Source: Nitrospiraceae bacterium (GTDB lineage Bacteria > Nitrospirota > Nitrospiria > Nitrospirales > Nitrospiraceae). Taken from it: a stretch of 64,000 bases of DNA. Where the stretch lies: NCBI GenBank assembly GCA_009692155.1, contig SHZW01000007.1, forward strand, positions 1 through 64,000, given 5' to 3'. The stretch's first letter is position 1. Each line of letters starts with the position of its first letter. The notes beneath the pieces were generated by a model that had not been told where the DNA came from, ran no database searches, and was given only the letters and a program-made list of their open reading frames with translations. Positions 31,339 through 40,915 of this stretch are shown piece by piece. A program made the translations under genes and the position numbers.

Positions 31339-31862
31339 TGGTTTTGCAACTCCCTGACCAGAGGCAAAATCTTTTTTTCTAAAATGTCCTCGCGCAGCGG
31401 GCCGATCTGTTTGTAGCGGATGACCCCGGCCTTATCGATCACATAGGTTTCCGGTACCCCGTAGACTCCATAATTAATGCCGACGCGCCCCGGCTCATCC
31501 ACCGCGACGACCGAATAGGGATTGCCCCACTCCTTCAACCACGCCAGAGCCTCGTTCCGTTGATCCTTATAGTCCATGCCGTAGATGGGCACCACTCCGG
31601 ATTGTGCGAGGTGGATGAGTACCGGGTGCTCGTCCTTGCAGCCCCCGCACCAGGACGCCCAGAAGTTGAGCAGCCAGACCTTGCCCTTGAGATCGTTTGA
31701 CGAAATCGTTTTACCTTGATCGTGGAGCTGCGGCAGCGAAAATTCAGGAGCCGCCTTTCCGACTAAGGGAGACGGCAATTCACGCGGGTTGAGCGTCAGT
31801 CCGACGGCAAGAAAACCGACCACGACGACGAAGAGCCCGAACGGGATGAGAAACCGGTTCAT
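31335..31862 (-). CDS. ccmG: Thiol:disulfide interchange protein CcmG/DsbE
   Basis: LNFWASWCGGCKDEHPVL; GVPETYVIDKAGVIRYK. Confidence 0.92.
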   Translation of the reverse strand: MNRFLIPFGLFVVVVGFLAVGLTLNPRELPSPLVGKAAPEFSLPQLHDQGKTISSNDLKGKVWLLNFWASWCGGCKDEHPVLIHLAQSGVVPIYGMDYKDQRNEALAWLKEWGNPYSVVAVDEPGRVGINYGVYGVPETYVIDKAGVIRYKQIGPLREDILEKKILPLVRELQNQ

Positions 31863-33850
31863 GAGACGGTCGGACGCGCCATCTGCGTCGCCGCCGGTAC
31901 CGCGGCCTCTTTCCGCCGCCACGCCAGCCGATAGCGCCGATCACTGACGGCCAGGACACCGCCCAACGCCATGACCAAACAGCCTCCCCAGATCCAATCG
32001 ATGAACGGCTTATGATAGAGTCGCACGCTCCAGGCTCCACCCTCGATCGGCTCGCCCAACGACACGTACAGATCGCGCAACAACCCCGGCGAAATTGCCG
32101 CTTCGGTCATCGTCTGGTTCTGCACGAAGTACCGTCGCTTCTCGGGATACATCATGGTCACCTCATGACCGTCCCGACTCACATGAAACGTCCCCCTCGC
32201 CGCGACATAGTTCGGGCCATTGACCTGTTGTGTCCCGTCAAAACGGAACGAGTAGCCGCCGAGCGTGGCCGTCTCACCGACATTCATCCGCACGTCTCGC
32301 TCCACTTCAAAGCCCTTCACCATGGTCACGCCGAGAATGAATACGGCCACGCCACAGTGGGCTAGGACCATGCCCCAATAGGCGTGGGGCAGGGCAACCA
32401 CGCGGCCCCCAATACTGCCGCCCTCGGCCTGGAGCAGCCGCTCCCGCAGATCCACCAGGATCGTCGCCAGAATCCAAAAGGCCAGCAGAAGTCCCAGACT
32501 GATCAGCGGCGTCCATTGACCCATGAGCCACGGCACCGCCACAGCGGTCACCAAGCTGACGCCGAAAGCCCAGCGCAGGCGGATGGCCAAAGCCGGCAAG
32601 CTCGCCTGCTTCCATTGGGCCAGCGGCCCGATCCCCATCAAAAAGATGGCAGGGGTCATCAGCGGGAGAAAGACGGTGTCGAAGTACGGCGGACCGACCG
32701 AGATTTTGCCGAGATCCAACGCATCCAAGAACAAGGGATACAAGGTGCCCAAGAGCACCGAGCCCAAGGCCGCAATCAGCAGCACATTATTCGCCAGCAA
32801 CATCCCCTCACGCGAGATAATAGCGAAGCCCCCGCCCAAGCCCACGCGGGGCGCCCGCCACGCGTACAAGACCAGCGAGCCGCCGATCACCACGGCCAGG
32901 AACACAAGAATGAACAGACCACGCTTCGGGTCTGTGGCAAATGCGTGCACTGAGGTCAAGACGCCGGAGCGGACTAAGAAAGTCCCGAGCAGACTGAGCG
33001 AGAACGCCATAATGGCGAGCAGCACGCTCCAGGCTTTGAAACCGCCCCGTTTATCTGTGACCGCCAGCGAGTGCATCAACGCCGTTCCCGCCAACCAGGG
33101 CATGAAGGAGGCGTTTTCGACCGGATCCCAGAACCACCAGCCACCCCAGCCCAGCTCGTAATAGGCCCACCCACTCCCCATCGCCACCCCCACGGTCAGA
33201 AAACACCAGGCGACGGTGGTCCAGGGGCGGGACCAGCGTGCCCAGGCCGCATCCAAGTTGCCTCCCAACAGCGCGGCGATCGCAAAGGCAAAGGCCACGG
33301 AGAAGCCCACGTACCCCATGTAGAGCATCGGCGGGTGGATCACCATGCCGGGATCCTGCAGCAACGGGTTCAGATCGCGCCCATCGAGGGCGGCCGGGAT
33401 CAACCGCTCGAACGGATTGGAGACCGTCAACATAAATAAGAGAAATCCCACGCTGACTAATCCCATCACGCCAAGAATGCGCGCGCGCATCGCCTCCGGC
33501 AGATGAGTGGAGAAGAATGAGACCGCGACCATCCAGATGCTGAGGATGAACATCCAGAGGAGCAGCGAGCCCTCGTGCGCGCCCCAAATGGCCGCGAGGC
33601 GATACTGCAGGGGGAGCTGGGAATTCGACGTGGCCGCGACGTAGAGCACGGAGAAGTCTTTCTCGGCAAAGGCATACCCCAAACAACAAAAGGCCAGCAG
33701 GACCAGGAGGAATTGCCCGCGCGCCGCCGGCTTCGCCACGGCCATCAGCGCCGAGTTCCCCACCGCGGCCCCATAGATGGGCAGACTCCCCTGCACCACC
33801 GCCACGCAGAGCGCAAGGATTAAGGCGTAATGGCCGATTTCAGGAATCAT
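31859..33850 (-). CDS. ccmF: Heme lyase CcmF
   Basis: GAHEGSLLLWMF, WWFWDPVENASFMPWLAGTALMHSL. Confidence 0.96.
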   Translation of the reverse strand: MIPEIGHYALILALCVAVVQGSLPIYGAAVGNSALMAVAKPAARGQFLLVLLAFCCLGYAFAEKDFSVLYVAATSNSQLPLQYRLAAIWGAHEGSLLLWMFILSIWMVAVSFFSTHLPEAMRARILGVMGLVSVGFLLFMLTVSNPFERLIPAALDGRDLNPLLQDPGMVIHPPMLYMGYVGFSVAFAFAIAALLGGNLDAAWARWSRPWTTVAWCFLTVGVAMGSGWAYYELGWGGWWFWDPVENASFMPWLAGTALMHSLAVTDKRGGFKAWSVLLAIMAFSLSLLGTFLVRSGVLTSVHAFATDPKRGLFILVFLAVVIGGSLVLYAWRAPRVGLGGGFAIISREGMLLANNVLLIAALGSVLLGTLYPLFLDALDLGKISVGPPYFDTVFLPLMTPAIFLMGIGPLAQWKQASLPALAIRLRWAFGVSLVTAVAVPWLMGQWTPLISLGLLLAFWILATILVDLRERLLQAEGGSIGGRVVALPHAYWGMVLAHCGVAVFILGVTMVKGFEVERDVRMNVGETATLGGYSFRFDGTQQVNGPNYVAARGTFHVSRDGHEVTMMYPEKRRYFVQNQTMTEAAISPGLLRDLYVSLGEPIEGGAWSVRLYHKPFIDWIWGGCLVMALGGVLAVSDRRYRLAWRRKEAAVPAATQMARPTVS

Positions 33851-33858
33851 GGTGGCTC

Positions 33859-34326
33859 CTAGCGTGGATTGACGATTAGCGTGTTGCTGCTCTGTGCCCC
33901 TGCTGCCTTGGCCTTGGCGAGCGCGTCCGCTGCCTCTGGCGGCATATAATTTTCATCATGCTTCGCCAGCACTTCGCTCGCAATGAATGTCCCATCGGCT
34001 CCGAGTTGACCCTGAGCCACCACTCCCTTCCCTTCCTTGAAGAGGTCCGGCAGGATCCCTTTGAACGTCACGGGCACGCGTTTCGCCATGTCGGTCACGA
34101 CGAAATGCACGGTCAATCCATCGCCCTCGCGTGTGAGGCTGCTGTTTTCGACCATCCCGCCGATACGAAAGCCGCGCCCTGTCGGCACTTCGGCGTTCGC
34201 CACCTGCGTCGGCGTAAAAAAGAACACGAGGTTGCTTTGAAACGCGTTCAGCACCAACATCGACGCCACCGCCAGCGCGACCAGCCCCAGGCCGATGAGG
34301 ACAAACCGTTTCTGTCGCGGTGTCAT
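33859..34326 (-). CDS. ccmE: Heme chaperone CcmE
   Basis: [30 protein letters not shown]. Confidence 0.95.
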   Translation of the reverse strand: MTPRQKRFVLIGLGLVALAVASMLVLNAFQSNLVFFFTPTQVANAEVPTGRGFRIGGMVENSSLTREGDGLTVHFVVTDMAKRVPVTFKGILPDLFKEGKGVVAQGQLGADGTFIASEVLAKHDENYMPPEAADALAKAKAAGAQSSNTLIVNPR

Positions 34327-34341
34327 CGTCTCCGTCTCCTC

Positions 34342-34500
34342 CTACGCCACGTCACGGCGCTCGACGGCTGCCGCGGCCTGCCGGCGCCATACTGCGAGTA
34401 CTTCCCACACCATGCACAGGGCTGTGGCGCCGAACGAGGTCCACACATAGAGACCGTACCCTCCCATCGCCCAAAACTCACTCGGACTCCCCCACTGCAT
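34342..34500 (-). CDS. ccmD: CcmD-like small protein
   Basis: MQWGSPSEFWAMGGYGLYVWTSFGATALCMVWEVLAVWRR between ccmC and ccmE. Confidence 0.85.
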   Translation of the reverse strand: MQWGSPSEFWAMGGYGLYVWTSFGATALCMVWEVLAVWRRQAAAAVERRDVA

Positions 34501-35261
34501 TAGCGCGCCTCCGCCACTTGCTGAATCGAGGCATTCTTGCCCCACGACAGTTGCCGCTCTCGTTCTGCAATCACGCAGCGCACGCGAGCCAGCGTCACCG
34601 CGAAGCTATACATCCAAAAACCAAGCGTCATCACCAGCATCGCGGTCACCATCGTCGCCGCCATTTTCGGCGACGCCGTCATGCTGACTGATGCCCCTTG
34701 ATGCAACGTGTTCCACCAGCGCACGGAAAAATAGATGATCGGGACATTGACCACACCGACCAGCGCAAAGACAGCACTCGCACGATCGGCGCGGCGCAAA
34801 TCGTCAATCGACGCGCGCAACGAGATGATGCCGATGTACTGAAACAGCAGAATCAGTTCCGACGTCAGCCGGGCATCCCACACCCACCAGGCCCCCCAGG
34901 TCGGTTTGCCCCACATCGACCCGGTGAGCAGCGCGAGAAAGGTAAACAGCGCCCCGGTGGGGGCGATGGCCTGAGCCATCATGAACGAGGGGCGCGCATT
35001 CAACCCCAACCCGATGCCGGCCCAGGCGGCCATAATGACGTACAGAAACATGGACATCCAGGCGGCCGGCACATGGACGAAGATAATGCGGTAGGCGTCG
35101 CCTTGTTGAAAATCGGTCGGAGCGACGAAGAATCCGATATACAGGCCGACGCCGATCAAGGCGAGCGCAGCGGCTGAAAACCACGGAATCATCTTCCCGG
35201 CCAGCGGGTGAAAGGCCTGCGGTGACGAATACTTGAACCAGTTGATGCCCATAAAGCTCAT
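34500..35261 (-). CDS. ccmC: Heme export protein CcmC
   Basis: IIFVHVPAAWMSMFLY; GSMWGKPTWGAWWVWDARLTSELIL. Confidence 0.95.
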   Translation of the reverse strand: MSFMGINWFKYSSPQAFHPLAGKMIPWFSAAALALIGVGLYIGFFVAPTDFQQGDAYRIIFVHVPAAWMSMFLYVIMAAWAGIGLGLNARPSFMMAQAIAPTGALFTFLALLTGSMWGKPTWGAWWVWDARLTSELILLFQYIGIISLRASIDDLRRADRASAVFALVGVVNVPIIYFSVRWWNTLHQGASVSMTASPKMAATMVTAMLVMTLGFWMYSFAVTLARVRCVIAERERQLSWGKNASIQQVAEAR

Positions 35262-35271
35262 AAAGAATGTA

Positions 35272-35955
35272 CTATTCCAACGCGATGCGCAATGCAACAG
35301 CCGTGGCCCATGGCGCAAACGCCAGTGAGAGAAGGAAACAGGCTCCGAGTAACGACAGATTTGCTTCGCTGCCGATTCCGGCCAAGCTACTCGTGACGGC
35401 GCCGGCCCCAAAGATCAGCACCGGAACAAACAGGGGAAGCACCAGGAGGGCAACCAGCAAGCCGCTCCCGCGCAACCCAAGAGTCAGCGCGGCACCGATG
35501 GCCCCAAGCATACTCAACGTTGGCGTACCAAGCAAGAGCGATAACGTTAACACCCACAACGAGTCCCCACTCAGGCCGAATTGCAAACCGAGGAGAGGCG
35601 AGAGCAGGACCACCGGCAAGCCGGAAATCACCCAATGCGCGAATACCTTACCAACGACCAGCACCGCCAGAGGCTGAGGGATCAAGAGCGTCTGTTCCAA
35701 CACGCCATCGAGATAATCAGCCGTAAATAAGCGCCCCAGTGACAACAGACAAGCCAGCAGGGCTGTGACCCAGAGCACACCGGAGGCGATCATCCTCAGA
35801 ACCGCCTGCTCGGGCCCGACCCCCAACGGAAAGAGGCTCGCGACGATGACGACGAAGAAGACCGACATCGCCACATCCGAACGGTGCCGCATGGCCAGCA
35901 GAAGATCCCGCCGGACAACCCCGCGCAACGCCTCACTCATGCTGGGCTGGCTCAT
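35272..35955 (-). CDS. ccmB: Heme exporter CcmB
   Basis: LLSLGRLFTADYLDGVLEQTLL; between ccmA and ccmC. Confidence 0.9.
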   Translation of the reverse strand: MSQPSMSEALRGVVRRDLLLAMRHRSDVAMSVFFVVIVASLFPLGVGPEQAVLRMIASGVLWVTALLACLLSLGRLFTADYLDGVLEQTLLIPQPLAVLVVGKVFAHWVISGLPVVLLSPLLGLQFGLSGDSLWVLTLSLLLGTPTLSMLGAIGAALTLGLRGSGLLVALLVLPLFVPVLIFGAGAVTSSLAGIGSEANLSLLGACFLLSLAFAPWATAVALRIALE

Positions 35956-36572
35956 CTAGCCAGCCTCAGGTGCTGGATGGAATCGGTTGGGAGGGCAATC
36001 TCCTGGTGCGTGGCGATGACCACCATGCCGCCATTGCTCAGATGCGCCTGCAGGCGTTGTGTCAAGTAACTTGTGGCCGCAGTATCGAGCGACGCGAACG
36101 GCTCATCCAAAAGCCACAACGGACGTGTGGAAAGCCAGAGCCGCGCCAGCGCCACGTGGCGTTTTTGTCCCTGCGATAGTACCCTCGTCGGTAGACGATG
36201 CACTGATCGCCCGAGACCAACAGCCTCCAACGCCTTTTGCACGATTGCGCCGGAACTTTTATCGCCGGCCAGGCAGGCGGAGAGCTTGAGGTTTTCGACC
36301 GGAGTTAGCTCATCCTTAATTCCGTTGAGATGCCCTACATAGGTGAGCTGGGCAGTATAGAGTTCCTTGAGTTGGCGGATGTCTTCCCCCTGCCAAAGGA
36401 TCGCGCCTCCATCGGGCGATAACAGGCCGCACAGCATGCGGAGGAAGCTGGTTTTCCCACTGCCGTTTTCACCCACCACAGCCAGCAGCGTTCCTGGCTT
36501 GACCGTCACGCTGACGTCGGAGAACAGCAGTCGTTCCCCACGACTGCCACTCAGTGCGACGGTTTGGAACAT
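35952..36572 (-). CDS. ccmA: Heme exporter ATPase CcmA
   Basis: GENGSGKTSFLRMLCGLL, LSQGQKRHVALARLWL, LLDEPFASLD. Confidence 0.95.
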   Translation of the reverse strand: MFQTVALSGSRGERLLFSDVSVTVKPGTLLAVVGENGSGKTSFLRMLCGLLSPDGGAILWQGEDIRQLKELYTAQLTYVGHLNGIKDELTPVENLKLSACLAGDKSSGAIVQKALEAVGLGRSVHRLPTRVLSQGQKRHVALARLWLSTRPLWLLDEPFASLDTAATSYLTQRLQAHLSNGGMVVIATHQEIALPTDSIQHLRLAR

Positions 36573-36778
36573 ATTCTGAGAAATCCCACCGGGACCGAAG
36601 AAAAAGAATTGCCGCAGCGTCGAATCTTTTTGGAGCGTGCTGTTCGTGAGCGTTTTTTCGACACCGTCTGACGTCTCATACGATACAACTGTCGCTGAAG
36701 CGGTGGTCCATTCGCAAGTCGGTGTCACTATAATGGCAATTTGTGGCCTCTTTAAAGGGAACAAACATCACGAATATC

Positions 36779-36818
36779 TGCCAGGATGCCCCGCTCGGAA
36801 GAGCGGGGAGGAATGGCA
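36779..36818. repeat. Hairpin resembling an IS200/IS605 end: TGCCA-ggatg-CCCCGCTC-ggaa-GAGCGGGG-aggaa-TGGCA
   Basis: Nested perfect inverted repeats; no tnpA/tnpB ORF adjacent. Confidence 0.5.
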
Positions 36819-36860
36819 GCCCGTAGCGAAGCGGAGGCAAATTCCCTCTTGGTTTACAAA

Positions 36861-36906
36861 AACCCCGCCTGGAAGACGAAATTCGAGGGGAAGCTCAGGC
36901 GGGGTT
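36861..36906. terminator. Inverted repeat AACCCCGCCT...AGGCGGGGTT, possibly a bidirectional terminator
   Basis: 10-bp arms; T-run on the minus-strand side (GGGGTTTTTG) and T-rich on the plus side. Confidence 0.55.
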
Positions 36907-36964
36907 CTTTACTTTCGCAATTGTTGCCCATCTGACACCGGCGAGTCAAAGACGGTTGGGCGCG

Positions 36965-37260
36965 GTACGGTATGAACGCATCTCAAGGTCTTGTCAATAG
37001 GTGTGTAAATGGAATCAGGCGGCGATCTCCTTTCGAGCGAGGGTGTGCGGTTGCACTCCATCCCCATACCGTGCGCCAGCATAGATGCCCGCAGCAGTTC
37101 GGGGGCATTGAGGCGGCGGAAGGTCCGCTCGGCCACCTGGGGGAGTTTCCAGATCAGCGCGGTGGCGGACTCGACCCGCTTGTACCGTTTGCCGGCGGTC
37201 GTCCGCAGCCGGACCGCCGCGAACGGCGACTCGACCACATTCATAGCCAAAGCGCCAAGC
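36965..37260 (-). mobile_element. IS256-family transposase remnant, C-terminus only, frameshifted
   Basis: MNVVESPFAAVRLRTTAGKRYKRVESATALIWKLPQVAERTFRRLNAPELL then in another frame GIYAGARYGDGVQPHTLARKEIAA*; terminal-like TCCATTTACACACCTATTGACAAGACC on minus. Confidence 0.75.
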
Positions 37261-37339
37261 AAACTTCTCCAAACTCGCGGCGATGGCGGCTCCGGCAAAG
37301 AAGGCCTCATCGCCAAAGCCGGCAAGCCGGTTGCAAGTT

Positions 37340-37545
37340 CGTACCCTTGGAAGAGGCCCGCATGCCTCGCAAGAAGGGCTTGTTGAACGGTCGAGTTGAA
37401 TGGCCTCAGGAAGGACGGCAGCGAATTTCGGCTGGAACTTTCTCTGGACACTTGGAGGACGCGAGAAAGGGCGTTTTACAGCAGGCTGATCCGTGCCATC
37501 ACAGAAAGACGGCGAAGGGAAGAAGCCTTCTGTCAGCATCACACA
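37340..37545 (+). pseudogene. Remnant of a PAS-domain sensor protein
   Basis: LLNGRVE (one frame) then LNGLRKDGSEFRLELSLDTWRTRERAFYSRLIRAITERRRREEAF (adjacent frame) = PAS C-terminal strand pattern. Confidence 0.7.
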
Positions 37546-37560
37546 GACAAGCACTTATCG

Positions 37561-37592
37561 CTCAGGCGACGGGGCTAACCCCGTCGCCTGAG
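37561..37592. terminator. Perfect 14-bp-arm hairpin CTCAGGCGACGGGG-ctaa-CCCCGTCGCCTGAG
   Basis: Inverted repeat just downstream of the minus-strand gene 37614-38174. Confidence 0.6.
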
Positions 37593-37613
37593 CCCGGAAC
37601 AACCAGACCCTAG

Positions 37614-38174
37614 CTACTCCTTCGTCCAATATGCATCGTCCGAGTACCCCAGCGCCTTGCCTTCATAGATGATGCGAATGGTTTTCTGCCCGTGGCTTTT
37701 CCCCTCTTCAACCTCCACCGTAAAGCTGATCGCCGACATGATGGTATCGCCGAAATGCTCGTTCATCCAGCGCTGGATCGCCGGGGCGTAGACATCCGTC
37801 GCCTCATGTATACGATAGATCGAACCAATGTTCCATCGCACCGGAGGAGCGTTCAAGGGATTTAACGTACCGGAACTCAGGTCTAGTTGGTCTTCCAGAC
37901 ATTTCTGCAATTTCTTCTCCAGCGGCGCCTGCCCGCTCAGGACCGACCCGATGCGAACGACCATCGGGCCGCAAGCCTTGGACAGAGACTCCAACGTTGC
38001 TCCCTTTTTTGCCGCCGCCTTATTGGCTATATCCAGCGTCGGCTTCCGCTTGTCATAGCTCTCCTGAGCAATCGCATCCTCCGCGCTGCTTGTTATTGCT
38101 GCGAAAGCCGGGGTACTGAACCATATCCCCATAACAATGAAGATTCCCAGAACCATAACAACCGTTCTTCTCAT
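37614..38174 (-). CDS. Exported hypothetical protein
   Basis: Signal peptide MRRTVVMVLGIFIVMGIWFSTPAFAA. Confidence 0.65.
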   Translation of the reverse strand: MRRTVVMVLGIFIVMGIWFSTPAFAAITSSAEDAIAQESYDKRKPTLDIANKAAAKKGATLESLSKACGPMVVRIGSVLSGQAPLEKKLQKCLEDQLDLSSGTLNPLNAPPVRWNIGSIYRIHEATDVYAPAIQRWMNEHFGDTIMSAISFTVEVEEGKSHGQKTIRIIYEGKALGYSDDAYWTKE

Positions 38175-38363
38175 GATATTATGCCTCCCATTGACCACCG
38201 ATGACCACCGACAGCACATGTACGGCACTCAGAGCTGCCGTCTAGCTCATTGCCTCAGACTGAAGCGATCAGACTTTCCCTCAGGCTATCCCAAGGAGGG
38301 TGCTCACGTAGGCGATCTCGCCGGTGCCATTACCGTCACCGTTCCGTTGAGTGCGCGGTAAAG

Positions 38364-38681
38364 TCAGGGGTTCGGGGCGACAAAGACCAGAACTTTCAAC
38401 CGGGCATTCGTGTGGTTGCGGACGCCATGCTCGTCCCCGGCCGGCGCAATCGTCCCGTCGCCCGGTCCTAGAACCTGCTTCTCGTCCCCGACCTGGAACG
38501 TCCCTTTTCCTTCCAGCACCAGGTAGACCTTGTCCTGTTCTCCGTGAATGTGCCCCTTCTGTTCCTGCCCGGGCTCGAAACAGTAGATATCACAAAAAAA
38601 CCGTGCGGTTTGAAAGATATTGTTCTTCTTCATCTTTTCACTGCTAAACTTCTGATAATCAGCAAGATTAATCACTGTCAT
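38364..38681 (-). CDS. Cupin-domain protein
   Basis: HIHGEQDKVYLVLEGKGTFQVGDEKQVLGPGDGTIAPAGDEHGVRN. Confidence 0.85.
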   Translation of the reverse strand: MTVINLADYQKFSSEKMKKNNIFQTARFFCDIYCFEPGQEQKGHIHGEQDKVYLVLEGKGTFQVGDEKQVLGPGDGTIAPAGDEHGVRNHTNARLKVLVFVAPNP

Positions 38682-39577
38682 GTAGCGGGTGCTCCTTGTT
38701 TTTCCATCCGTTTGAGAATCGACTCAACGGATATGAGATGGTGTGACAGGCCAAGTTCCTTCGCGGGAATGCCCATCGCAAGGCCGATCAGCTGGGGAAG
38801 ATGCAGGATCGGCATGTCCAGCCTGGTGCCGACGGCCTTCCCTGCCCGTTCCTGGTAAATGTCCAGACTCATGTGGCAGAGCGGACAGGGGGTGACCATA
38901 AAGTCTGCCCCTCCATCCTTGGCCTCTTTCATGTTGGCGCCGGCCATCGCCACGGCGATCGCTTCCTTTTCCAGGATGATGGGGAACCCGCAGCACTTGG
39001 TCCGTCCTGCGTAGGCGACCGATTCCCCTCCCACCGCCTGAATGACCTTCTCCAGTGAAGTCGGATTCTCGGGATCGTCGAAGCCGACGTCCCATGAAGG
39101 CCGCAGGATGTAGCAGCCATAGAACGGCGCCACGCGGAAATCCTTGAACGGAACGCGTATGTGCCGCCGCAGCTCCTGGAGTCCGATGTCGCGGACGATG
39201 ATCCAGAGAAGATGCTTCACCTGAACCGTGCCGCGATAGGCCAGCCCTTCGGGCGCCAGCAGTGTGTTGATCCGATCCAGCAAACCGGGTTCCTGTTTGA
39301 GTCGCTTGTTGGCGGCGCCCATCACGCCCTGGCAGGTGCCACAGATCGTCATGACATCCAATCCCAGCTGTTCTGCTTGGGCAAAGGTGCGGGCATTCAA
39401 GGCCAACGCCGCATCGGGATTGGCTTCTGTGACAACCCCGGCGCCGCAGCAGGCCGCAGCCGTCAACTCGACGACATCAATCCCCAACCGGCCGATGATG
39501 GCCATGGTGGATTGATAGAGTTCCGGGGTCGCTCCTTGCGCCGCGCATCCCGGGTAGAGAGCAAATTTGAACGGCAT
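38678..39577 (-). CDS. HdrB/SdhE-like CCG-domain subunit
   Basis: Two CCG-type motifs (AACCGAG; KCCGFPI) with CxxC sites; class-E SDH/heterodisulfide reductase B family. Confidence 0.85.
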   Translation of the reverse strand: MPFKFALYPGCAAQGATPELYQSTMAIIGRLGIDVVELTAAACCGAGVVTEANPDAALALNARTFAQAEQLGLDVMTICGTCQGVMGAANKRLKQEPGLLDRINTLLAPEGLAYRGTVQVKHLLWIIVRDIGLQELRRHIRVPFKDFRVAPFYGCYILRPSWDVGFDDPENPTSLEKVIQAVGGESVAYAGRTKCCGFPIILEKEAIAVAMAGANMKEAKDGGADFMVTPCPLCHMSLDIYQERAGKAVGTRLDMPILHLPQLIGLAMGIPAKELGLSHHLISVESILKRMEKQGAPAT

Positions 39578-39824
39578 AGTCGTGTAATCTTATCAAGAAC
39601 GGACAGTCAGATTCTTCTTCGCGGCAGAGTATAGCGGCACAGGAAAGAGAAGTCACGACCAGGTGTGTGCGCAATGCCTGGCACAGTTGTTGCGTTTACC
39701 GCGCGCAAATTATTTTTCGCAAGGGGTCTTGCGAAGCCGCATCGCAAGGCGTAGGCTTTGACCATCTCACCTAGCATTTCACCGCGCCCGAGCCACTCGG
39801 GCAGATGGAAAGGAGGGTTGGGAA

Positions 39825-39902
39825 ATGACCGAACTCACTCCACCTGACTACTTGGACTTGCCGACGGTTGCCCTTAGCATGCGAGAGGACTCTTTCGCCT
39901 AG
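39825..39902 (+). CDS. Possible 25-aa peptide MTELTPPDYLDLPTVALSMREDSFA
   Basis: ATG preceded by AGGAGGGTTGGGAA; frame stays open after TAG to the downstream terminator. Confidence 0.3.
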   Translation: MTELTPPDYLDLPTVALSMREDSFA

Positions 39903-40090
39903 GCACTGGATCGTGGGGCATTCTGCGGAGCGGTCTTTGGCCGGCTGCCCTTTGGGCATCGTACCCGCAATGAATGCGCCTTAGCCTGCCCCAGTCAGGC
40001 CGTTCCGGTTACAGCCAGGCAGAGTCTGCTCCGAACCGATCGGCAGGCGATGACAGCTCACCATAGGGATCAGGAGACGTCACAAGCGCC

Positions 40091-40131
40091 CACGAGGGGC
40101 CATCGTTCCGGACGATGGCCCCTCGTGTTTT
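40091..40131 (+). terminator. Strong intrinsic terminator, 16-bp perfect stem plus TTTT
   Basis: CACGAGGGGCCATCGT-tccgg-ACGATGGCCCCTCGTG-TTTT. Confidence 0.85.
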
Positions 40132-40230
40132 GAGAACACCGTGATGCTGCCGGACGTTTTCCAGAGCTGTCTTGACTCCTCTGCCTGTTTGACGAAAATC
40201 GTCCGCATTCACCACGTGGAGGAACGCCGC

Positions 40231-40476
40231 ATGCCATCGGTAAGCGTCAACGATTTGGATCTGAATTCTTCGGAAGCGATCCGCGTGACCCTCGAGAAGT
40301 TCCCGGGCGAACGCGTGACGCTGAACTTAATCGGCGGAGGAGAGCTGTAAGGCTTGGTCTCCAGGATCGGCACGACGGCGCTCTGCATCACGGAGCTGAC
40401 AGGCAGGGAGTTTTTCGATGCCGTGGTCCGGCTGGATCACATTAGTGCCGTGACGGTGAAGATGCGGAATAAATAG
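40231..40476 (+). pseudogene. Small protein, possibly Sm-like fold, interrupted by in-frame TAA at 40348-40350
   Basis: MPSVSVNDLDLNSSEAIRVTLEKFPGERVTLNLIGGGEL*GLVSRIGTTALCITELTGREFFDAVVRLDHISAVTVKMRNK*; good RBS GGAGGAACGCCGC. Confidence 0.65.
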
Positions 40477-40510
40477 CTCGGCGCGTCCCCTGCCTGTCAC
40501 GATCAGAACG

Positions 40511-40915
40511 TCACCCGTATTCTTCCTTCAGGCTGGTCCGGGCGACGCCATGCCCATGGCCCAGCCAGTCGCTGGAAAATATCATTTCAATCGCGGTTCC
40601 CCGTTCGTTGATCAGCCGGGAATATCCGAAGACTTGTGCGGCTGTGTGCCGGCCCAGCAGTTCATTTATATTGGCCCCAAAAAACAACGACTCGGCGCCG
40701 ATATCGGCGGCGGTGAGTTTCGTGTATGGGCCCGCCACCGTTTCACCGGTCGGCAGGGAGACGCTCACCGAGCGATGCCACAGACTGCGGGTGCCCGTGA
40801 GGACGGAGCCGCTGTGAAGATCGACGAATTCAACCGTACGGGTGCACGCGACGAAAAGCAGCGCGACGAGCCTACCCGATGACAATGGCGCCGCCACGGG
40901 CGTCCCGCGTGTCAC
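40511..40915 (-). CDS. Hypothetical protein, lipoprotein-like N-terminus
   Basis: ORF with LVALLFVACTRTVEF. Confidence 0.5.
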   Translation of the reverse strand: MTRGTPVAAPLSSGRLVALLFVACTRTVEFVDLHSGSVLTGTRSLWHRSVSVSLPTGETVAGPYTKLTAADIGAESLFFGANINELLGRHTAAQVFGYSRLINERGTAIEMIFSSDWLGHGHGVARTSLKEEYG

